From the NCBI GenBank assembly GCA_002049455.2, contig KV919053.1, positions 35,761-99,760 of the forward strand: DNA of 64,000 bases. Direction: 5' to 3'. Positions 57,372 through 64,000 of this stretch are shown here, piece by piece. The notes beneath the pieces are model-generated. The model was not told where the DNA came from. It did no database searches and worked only from the letters and a program-made list of their open reading frames with translations. Position 1 is the stretch's first letter, and the number at the start of each line of letters is the position of its first letter. The position numbers and the translations under genes were made by a program. Origin of the DNA: Porphyra umbilicalis. Taxonomy: Eukaryota; Rhodophyta; Bangiophyceae; Bangiales; Bangiaceae.

Positions 57372-57436
57372 GAGCGTGGGCTACAAGTCCCACGTGCTGG
57401 TCCCGGTGGGGTGTACAAGGTGAATCGGGCCAGATT
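57372..57436 (-). repeat. Right TIR of the 5.4-kb element
   Basis: Inverted partner of 52021-52085. Just outside it, GCTTGTAGCCCATGCTGAAG followed by CAGGCTACAAG forms a small palindrome. Confidence 0.8.
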
Positions 57437-58734
57437 CGTGGGCTTGTAGCCCATGCTGAAGCAGGCTACAAGTGATGCGCACACAAGAAAATGTTGTGTG
57501 TCTTCGTCGGTACGCAGCGTGCCAGGGCCAGTCAGGACCGTTTGTCACACATCAATCTGTGTCGGGCGTCCCTGGACTCCCAACAGCCACCAGCGTTCAG
57601 CACCGTAGATGCAGAAGCTATGGGTGTCACACATCAATCTCTGTGGAACGTCCCTGGTCAGCCAGAAGCCACCAGCGTTCAGCACGAAGAAGCAAAAGCT
57701 CTTGCGGTCATACATCACTTTCTTTGCTGATGTTGGCTTTGGTGGCTTGGCGACGGGCTTGCTGTTGGTGGGCGGCGGGCTACGTGATGGTGGTCAGGCG
57801 ATTGGCAGGCGGTGGCCTGGTGGCAGCGCGCTGACGGCGCGCAGGGGGTTTCCAGGCGGTGGAAAGGCGGTGGGCTGGTGGCGGGCAGGCGGTTGGTTGA
57901 CGGCGGGCTGGTGGTAAGCACGTGGGCAGCGGGCGGTAAGCTGGGGGAAAGTAGGCGCTGGGCTAGTCGCGGGTACGCGATGGGTCGTCGGCGGGCAAGT
58001 GGCGGCGGGCTAGCGGCGGCAGGGCAGCGGATCAGCGGCACGTACGTGGCGAAGGGGTGGCGGCAGCAAGGCGGGGCGTCCGCGGCGGGTAAGTGGGGAC
58101 GGGCTGGCGGCGGCAAGGCGGTGGATCGGCGGCGTGCAAGTGGCGGCGTGCTGGCGGCGGGCAGGCGAGGGGGCGGCGGCGGGCAAGTGGTGACGGGCTG
58201 ATGGCGGCGAGGCAGCGCGTCGGCGGTGAGTAGTCGGTGGGCTGGTGGCGGTTAGGTCGGGGGCGGACGGTTGGTTGGTGGCGGGCGAGTGGGGGACAAG
58301 CGAGTGCGGGGCAAGTGGAGGGCAAGTGGCGTGAAAGTGACGGGCAACTGGCAGGCAAGTGAGCAGCTGGAGGCAAGCAGGAGGCGAGCAAGTGGCGGGC
58401 GGGCGGGCCGGTGATAGGAGCCTGTGGGCGGGGTGGTCGGGGGCGGGGGGGGAGGCGGAGGGGGGGGGAGGTAAGGATGTTGGGGGGGCGGCAGGGTCGG
58501 GGTCGCGGAGAGCAGCCCCTGGAAGCTCCAGGAAGCGCATTATGAACCACCATTTTCCCAGCAACGTAATCGATCCAGGCAACGTCACGTACGACACGCT
58601 CGTCGCTCAAAAACAACGGCAATGTGGGTGTCACAGGGGTCAACGTTGCATGTCTAGGACGCAGTTTTTGCCTATACTGCGAGAGTGCAGTGGTGCGCCG
58701 TGGTCTAAAACGCGAATATCGTTTCTATACTATA
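57437..58734. other. G-skewed repeat-rich spacer
   Basis: Contains an 82-bp duplication (listed) and a G-rich imperfect minisatellite (about 57740-58480) built from GGCGGCGGGCAAGTGG-like units. Its long frames are artefacts of the skew. No gene seen. Confidence 0.5.
57543..57706 (+). repeat. 82-bp tandem duplication
   Basis: TGTCACACATCAATCT and AGCCACCAGCGTTCAGCAC recur 82 bases apart with moderate divergence. Confidence 0.8.
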
Positions 58735-59227
58735 CAGTGCATTCTCGTTATAACGTCCACCCTGATTCACATAAATCTGCCAGATTGAAGTTTAAAGTCG
58801 CTTGTATCCGATTCGCTGAAGAGATTTGAAGCCTTCGAACTATGCTGCGGCGGTTCGGATTTCGAGGCTTCCTTTCAGTCTTGTCGCGTGCGATTGGACC
58901 GTGAAGGGCGTTGTCACGATCATAATTAATTATCTGGCAACGTCCCCCACTGCCCCAGCGCCTTTTCTCGATCAGAATCCTGAGACCGTTACCTGTCGGC
59001 TGACTCCGTCCTCACATTGTCTGATATGGAGCCGAACTGTCCCACACCACCGGGCCCCGCACCACCAAGTTTGGAACTGCCAGAGGCGGTCCGCTCCAGA
59101 AGCCATGGCTTTTGAACAGCATCTGGGGCCTCAATTCGTTAGCCAGCGCGCATACGATCTACGTCAACTTCGGTTTTGTTTCGCAGAAGTCTCTTGTATC
59201 CGTGGACGTTATAACGAGAATGCACTG
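58735..59227. mobile_element. Non-autonomous TIR element, 493 bp, CAGTGCATTCTCG TIR, TA duplication
   Basis: The 26-base ends (CAGTGCATTCTCGTTATAAC then GTCCAC) are perfect inverted repeats flanked by TA (58733-58734 and 59228-59229). Same TIR family as 9654-9784. No transposase inside. Confidence 0.85.
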
Positions 59228-59931
59228 TATTGGAGGTTTTGCAGTGTGGAGGGGGGTCGAATATGGCCTAGTACATGCCGTTTCATCCTGTACTGGAGGC
59301 GTTCGGAGGCAATTTGAAAGTTGTGGGTACCGGCGCCAGTAAGCATCACTACGTGGCGGTATGAAATTCCCGAGAAAAAGTGAGATCTTTTCTTTCATTA
59401 TAAATAAGGAGGAGTTATTTCGATTCGACCGCATCCAACTCTGCCGACTATCCTGCAGAAGATTCCTGAAAATGTGTTGAACGATCGCGAAGATTATCTT
59501 CCCAATCCGCTCGAGTCGTCCTGCAGATCGTATTTGGAACTTACCTGGTCCGATCCGACAATCAGACTTGTCTTGGATGGCGGATGGTCCTGAGATCAGA
59601 CCAGGAACTGTTTTCCAGATTGTTTCCAGGACTGTTCCGCAGCGTATCTCGTGGCATGGCCACTGGACCAAACGGCAAACAAATCCGTGCGCGCGTTGGA
59701 CCGACTGGTCTAGCGTTCGAACAAGATCCGATCTCCATCCTGTACCCGTAGAATGAGTACGCGGACGGGTTCCAGACTGTCTTCAGAGCCAGGCAACAGC
59801 CTCGACGAGAGATAACAGTGTCGTCACGCGATAAGCGCATACCCAGGATAAGTTCAGAACTACGTCGGTGCCCGACATGACAGACAAAGCACAGGGATAG
59901 CTGAGAATAAGTCCTGCAGATAAAGCAGCAG
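59228..59931. other. No gene recognised
   Basis: Repeated CCGATCCGACAATC/GGTCCTGAGATC-like fragments around 59540-59600 hint at relatedness to the satellite that follows, but no gene is visible. Confidence 0.35.
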
Positions 59932-60470
59932 GACAGCCTTTGGAACGATCCTGTCGACAGATAGTATTTTTATTCATCCGATCGCTTGATACTCTATCCG
60001 GAGATCTACCGCCTGGCATGTCAGCAGGACATCCTTCGAAACGGTCCTGTGGACAGTTAGTATTTTTATTTATCCGATCGCTTCCTGCTTTTTCTGGAGA
60101 TCCGCCGCCTGGCATGTCACCAGGACAGCCTTCGGAACGGTCCTGTCGACAGTTATTATTTTTATTCATCAGACTGCTTCCTGCTTTATCTGGAGATCTG
60201 CCGCCTGGCATGTCACCAGGACAGCCTTCGGAACGGTCCTGTCGACAGTTATTATTTTTATTCATCAGACTGCTTCCTGCTTTATCTGGAGATCTGCCGC
60301 CTGGAATGTCACCAGGACAGCCTGCGGAACGGTCCTGTCGACAGTTATTATTTTTATTCATCAGACTGCTACCTGCTTTATCTGGAGATCTGCCGCCTGG
60401 AATATCGGGAGGACAGCTCTCGGAACGATCCTGTCGACAGTTGTTCTTTTTGTTCATCAGATGTGCCATG
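59932..60470 (+). repeat. 96-bp tandem satellite, about 5.6 copies, open on both strands
   Basis: Landmark GGAAC(G) recurs at 59941, ~60037, 60134, 60230, 60326 and 60422. The unit is 32 codons, so one plus frame (ERSCRQLLFLFIRLLPALSG type) and one minus frame (NKNNNCRQDRSEGCPGDMPG type) both stay open across the array. The first two units are more diverged than the rest. Confidence 0.9.
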
Positions 60471-60788
60471 ATCATGACGCTCATGTCTTCTCCACGACCA
60501 TTCGTCAGAAAATGCAAGGAAGATTATGTCAGAAAAAACAAGGCAGATCACGCCGGAAAAATTGATGGAAAAACGACAGAAACGAGGAAAAAAGGGACAT
60601 GCATGGACAAAAAGACATAGAGGTCAAGAAAATGGGAGAAACAGACGACTCTGGATACCACAGAGGCCAAGAAAACGGCAGCCACAACAGGTCACAGATC
60701 GTGTTCGCCTTCGTCGGCATGGAGCAGTCGTCCGTGTCAGCGTGGTGGATCATATGAAACTCGCTTCAAGCAGACCGATAGGAGTGAG
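60471..60788. other. Spacer
   Basis: Purine-rich on the plus strand (AGAAAAAACAAGGCAG... type repeats); nothing recognised. Confidence 0.35.
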
Positions 60789-61667
60789 TTAGTCCGGTTC
60801 CTCGTCTGAGAGATCAACATCTCCAGCCTTGAGGTCCTTCAACTCATCCCGCATGCACCGCACAACGCCCTTGCGAGCCTCGTGGCTCTCTGGTCGCAAA
60901 ATTTTGGGGTACTCTGCCACGTCAACGTAGCTTTTCAGACAGGCGGCTCCGGCTGCTCGCACAGAGGTCCACACTTCGCTGGCGTCCAGAAACAAAAGCG
61001 CAGCAATGATGGCCGCCGCCGCTCCGTTCATGTCAAGCGCGCGGACCAACTCGTTGTGGCCGTCCTTCAGTCTCAGTCGGTAACCAACGCCTGGATTCTC
61101 AACTTGCGCGCCGGCGGCAGAGGCGCCCGAAACGGCTGCAGCAAGCACCACGCGTTCCATGGACGCCTCCTGTACGTCATCGTCCATGTAAACTCCCAAG
61201 GTGCGATACGCGAGCAGCCGAGCAGAGGTGCGGCGCCTGTTGCAGCGAGTACGAAGACCCTTCTTCAGAGCCACTTTCACAGCACGTCGATGGCCCGACC
61301 AGCCACTTGTGGTGTAGTCAATCTGGTTCGCATACTTCTCAACCGCTTTGGTCATAACTGCTCGGAGAGGGCGAGTACAGTCTCTATTGGGGCCTTCCAG
61401 TTGTCCAGGTGGGGCCAGCCATGAGAGGCAATTGTGTTCGGGCGAGTCTGCGGTGCTTCCATTCGTTCCGGGGCTCACAGTCCCATTGGAAATTTTCCTT
61501 AACATGGCCTGTGCGTATCGCGAAAAAAAAACACTCAGGTCATCCTGGTACAGCAAAATATGCAACAGGTCGACAGCAAGGCACGAGTACGACGACGATG
61601 TGTACGGGTTAGACACGGTGCGATTCGTGGTACGATAGTAACAGATCGCGGAGCACCTCTCTCTCAT
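60789..61667 (-). CDS. Hypothetical protein, possibly C-terminal part of an element protein
   Basis: Open frame with ATG at 61667. The N-terminal ~60 codons are unremarkable. From about residue 60 the text becomes coherent: CLSWLAPPGQLEGPNRDCTR, YTTSGWSGHRRAVKVALKKG, RTLGVYMDDDVQEAS, DGHNELVRALDMNGAAAAII and LLFLDASEVWTSVRAAGAAC. The C-terminus is acidic (LKAGDVDLSDEEPD). No family recognised. The acidic end is similar in style to genes A and D, and the segment at 61690-61884 may be an upstream piece of the same gene. An element-derived remnant seems more likely than a host gene. Confidence 0.4.
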   Translation of the reverse strand: MRERCSAICYYRTTNRTVSNPYTSSSYSCLAVDLLHILLYQDDLSVFFSRYAQAMLRKISNGTVSPGTNGSTADSPEHNCLSWLAPPGQLEGPNRDCTRPLRAVMTKAVEKYANQIDYTTSGWSGHRRAVKVALKKGLRTRCNRRRTSARLLAYRTLGVYMDDDVQEASMERVVLAAAVSGASAAGAQVENPGVGYRLRLKDGHNELVRALDMNGAAAAIIAALLFLDASEVWTSVRAAGAACLKSYVDVAEYPKILRPESHEARKGVVRCMRDELKDLKAGDVDLSDEEPD

Positions 61668-61689
61668 ACCATGGGCCAAAAGCTATCGA

Positions 61690-61884
61690 GTCTAGTGGTC
61701 AACGTACTCCATGTGCAGTCCAGACACTAGCGAATAGGGCACCACTGACAACTGGGGATGGCGGCGGAGCATCAGGAGCTTCATCAGCCCCGCTACTCGG
61801 CATCACTTCGACGCGCAAGACGCCGTCTCGTTCAACGTTTGTCCGCGCAAAAGCGTCCTGGCGTCTCAGTCCAGGTGTGGGCTC
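61690..61884 (-). pseudogene. Possible upstream piece of the 60789-61667 gene
   Basis: A minus-strand frame without ATG reads NVERDGVLRVEVMPSSGADE followed by APDAPPPSPVVSGALFASVW, ending at a TGA about 20 bases upstream of the next frame. The protein-like text suggests a former exon or a frame broken by a stop. Confidence 0.3.
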
Positions 61885-62482
61885 CGCAACCCCGATAGTA
61901 CATCAGTCAACGTGTGTCTTTTCCCAAGCGCAACAGAGTCTCAGTGAAAGTAGGTCTCTGTGCAACCGTAACAGGGCCCCAGTCAACGAGTAGTACTCTG
62001 AGGAGCAGGGAAGAGAGTGCCACCACAACACGATTGAGATCTGTCCAAGAGAGGACGTACGCACACAGATGCAGACGGCGCTGGGCGGAGCTGCACCGCA
62101 GGTGATCTCCTGAGCAGGCACAGGTATCCGCAGGTGATCTCCTAAGCAGGCACAGGTATCCTGGAAAAGCCGAATACAGCGCGAGGGCGACGCAGGCTTC
62201 TGATCTGCGGCGGGAGATGCGGTTCGCCTTGACCATAAATGTACGTATTTCCCTTTGCGCGTAGTATTTGTCACGAAGATTAGAAGCACACGTTGGTGCA
62301 AGGAGCCCATATGCTCTAGTCGAGCGGGCCGGTCGGGCGAGGCCGAGGATCCCGTACGTGCTGCATGCGTTAAGGTCGTACATTTCTGTTGTCGACGATG
62401 ACCAGTACTTGATTTCACGCGCGGAATTGTTTGTGCATTGACTTACAATACTGTTGGAGATTGTGCAGCTTCCAATTCACCG
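61885..62482. other. Repeat-bearing spacer
   Basis: Contains the 32-bp duplication at 62097-62160; otherwise nothing recognised. Confidence 0.35.
62097..62160 (+). repeat. 32-bp tandem duplication
   Basis: Two adjacent copies of a unit beginning CGCAGGTGATCTCCT, with one base difference (GAGCAG/AAGCAG). Confidence 0.9.
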
Positions 62483-62678
62483 GGCCGCGGCCGACGGGTG
62501 ATCTCAGATCGGACGCCGCGCCCTCCACGCCGCGCCCAGATCGGGGTTCCGCACGTATCCGGTGCGGGACGGGTTCACCCGGCCGCGGCCGACGGGTGAT
62601 CTCAGATCGAACGCCGCACCCTCCACGCCGTGCCTAGATCGGGGTACCGCATGTATCCGGTGTGAGACGGGGCGAGAA
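62483..62678 (+). repeat. 98-bp tandem duplication
   Basis: GGCCGCGGCCGACGGGTGAT and GCCCTCCACGCCG/GTATCCGGTG landmarks recur 98 bases apart (62483 and 62581), with a handful of C/T or G/A differences. Confidence 0.9.
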
Positions 62679-63094
62679 CGGCGTCCCAGGCACACGCGCG
62701 GCTGCCCCGGCCACGCCAGGTCGTGGCACGCTCCCCACGGACTGCCACGCCCGGTCGCGGCACGCACAGTACCCTCTGGCGAGCACAGTCGCGGCATGCA
62801 CTGTATCCAGGGACCGCCACGCCCAGTCTCCGCCACCGACCAGCGCCGTCGCACTCGTGCCGTCACCGTGTCTGCACCACCACTCCTTCTCCTCCACGAC
62901 TCATTTCTCCATCCCCTCCTCGCTTGTGTTTCTTTCCCCCTTCTCCATCCCCGTTCGTTGTTGCGCCCCCCGCTCCCCCCTTTCCCCCCTTTGTTTTTTT
63001 TTGGGCGCACCTGTGAGGAGAGAGGCCCGCTACCCCACTGGAGGGTGCGGGCCAGACCGCGACCGACCGCCCCTACGGGTGATCGGGTGTCCGT
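62679..63094. other. Pyrimidine-rich spacer
   Basis: Short repeats of GGCACGC/CACGCCC type (62720-62830), then a strong CT-rich tract (62870-63000). No gene seen. Could be a promoter or part of an LTR for the element to the right. Confidence 0.35.
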
Positions 63095-63830
63095 GAAGCC
63101 GCGGGCTGTGTCCCCCTTGTTGGGGCCACCCGCTGGTATTTTGGAGTGGCCGCCACGCCGGGTGGGCGGTCTTCACTGTGTTTTCTCACTCGTCACCCCG
63201 CCGGTGGGTGCTTGTGGGACCGTTACCAATCGCCCATTAGGGCGAGTGGGACTGGGTGGTGCCGCGGGCTGTGTCCCTTTTCTGGGACCAACCGCTGGCT
63301 GTGCACGTCGCCGGCACGCGAGCCGGGCCGGCTTGACTGTTCGATTTTCGCTCGCCACCCCGCCGGTGGGTGCGTGCGTAACTGGTGCCGATTGCCCACG
63401 CGGGCGATCGCGCTGTTGTGGTACCGCGGATTGTGTCCCTCTATCTGGGGCCAACCGCTGGTATTTTGGAGTGGCCGCCACGCCGGGTGGGCGGTCTTCA
63501 CTGTGTTTTCTCACTCGTCACCCCGCCGGTGGGTGCTTGTGGGACCGTTACCAATCGCCCATTAGGGCGAGTGGGACTGGGTGGTGCCGCGGGCTGTGTC
63601 CCTTTTCTGGGACCAACCGCTGGCTGTGCACGTCGCCGGCACGCGAGCCGGGCCGGCTTGACTGTTCGATTTTCGCTCGCCACCCCGCCGGTGGGTGCGT
63701 GCGTAACTGGTGCCGATTGCCCACGCGGGCGATCGCGCTGTTGTGGTACCGCGGACTGTGTCCCTCTATCTGGGGCCAACCGCTCGGATTTACGAGTGGC
63801 CGCCACGCCGGGTGGGCGGTCTTCTTTGAG
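63095..63830 (+). repeat. 325-bp dimeric tandem array
   Basis: TATTTTGGAGTGGCCGCCAC recurs at 63137 and 63462, and a diverged third start at about 63787, giving a 325-base period with near-identical copies. Each unit is made of two ~162-base halves sharing CACCCCGCCGGTGGGTGC and GACCAACCGCTGG/GGCCAACCGCTGG, so the array alternates A and B half-units. It ends about 35 bases before ATG 63867. Confidence 0.9.
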
Positions 63831-63866
63831 AATTTCGGTTTGTCTCTATCCTCGTGATAGCTGGCT

Positions 63867-64000
63867 ATGGATGAGCACGATGCCCCAGAGCCCCTTGGGC
63901 CTATCCCGGGCGAATTGAGTCGCAACCAGCGTCGTCAAGTGGCGCGCGCCCGGAAACGGGCGGAGGCCATGACTGCTGAAGCTGCTCGGGTGGCTGAGCA
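63867..64000 (+). CDS. 5' end of an unidentified gene, runs off the window
   Basis: ATG at 63867 opens a frame of 44 codons to the window end. It starts MDEHDAPEPLGPIPGELSRN and continues with a basic/Ala-rich helix-like stretch (QRRQVARARKRAEAM, TAEAARVAE). Too short to identify. The tandem array immediately upstream would be its promoter/leader or an LTR-like region, so a mobile-element ORF is as likely as a host gene. Confidence 0.45.
   Translation, partial: MDEHDAPEPLGPIPGELSRNQRRQVARARKRAEAMTAEAARVAE

Larger units (their letters stand above)
52021..57436. mobile_element. 5.4-kb TIR element carrying a decayed transposase
   Basis: The left end at 52021-52085 (AATCTTGCCCGATT, GTACACCCCACCGGG, CCAGCACGTGGGACTTGTAG) recurs inverted at 57372-57436 with about six mismatches over 60 bases. 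Both read inward toward the transposase remnant at 53817-56980. 52086-53816 is T-rich non-coding DNA on the downstream side of that gene. No exact target-site duplication was found, so the terminal base is uncertain by a few positions. Confidence 0.75.

Noticed and set aside
1-64000. Reassignment of UAG as a sense codon
   Set aside because: The ATP-grasp gene ends cleanly at TAG after its conserved domain, and the interrupted genes are all mobile elements with other lesions.
1-64000. CRISPR arrays, bacterial operons, rRNA genes
   Set aside because: None seen. The tandem repeats are contiguous or too long for CRISPR, a GT-AG intron is present, and no rRNA-like conserved stretches were noticed.

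Overview
This window looks like nuclear DNA of a GC-rich eukaryote, most likely an alga. A bangiophyte red alga would fit the base composition, sparse introns and repeat load, but that is inference and nothing here proves the lineage. Host genes are few: a two-exon ATP-grasp ligase (11987-13955), an intronless TXNDC9/phosducin-like protein (22095-22745), and probably a large disordered Ser/Pro/Arg protein on the minus strand (14615-18373). The rest is mainly mobile elements, decayed transposase genes and tandem repeats.

Layout. 1-2114: 5' end of an LTR retrotransposon on the minus strand (putative LTR, primer site, Gag with CCHC knuckle and one in-frame TAG), running out of the window at base 1. 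3187-6798: decayed SWIM + Zn + KDZ-type transposase. 9654-9935: two adjacent MITEs with TA target duplications. 11526-14614: ATP-grasp gene. 14615-21480: extremely GC-rich DNA holding the disordered protein frame and an AT-rich island. 21480-21885: MITE. 22095-22745: TXNDC9. 23156-23790: broken copy of the promoter and first-exon start of the ATP-grasp gene, running into a composite Pro/Gln-type minisatellite (to 26530).

26540-43419: a 16.9-kb block bounded by about 45-bp inverted repeats. It holds two minus-strand genes (A, B) and two plus-strand genes (C, D) diverging from a repeat-rich centre. D has the layout of an unfamiliar transposase superfamily and carries one in-frame TAG. A relative of D, badly decayed, sits on the minus strand at 53817-56980 inside a second element (52021-57436) with about 60-bp terminal inverted repeats. 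I regard these two elements as the most novel content of the window.

45.4-49.1 kb holds a PIF/Harbinger pair: a transposase frame whose first catalytic Asp is Tyr, and a convergent Myb/SANT-like ORF1 remnant. 57.4-64 kb holds repeats: a MITE (58735-59227), a 96-bp satellite open on both strands, an unidentified minus-strand frame (60789-61679), and a 325-bp dimeric tandem array just upstream of a reading frame that starts at 63867 and leaves the window.
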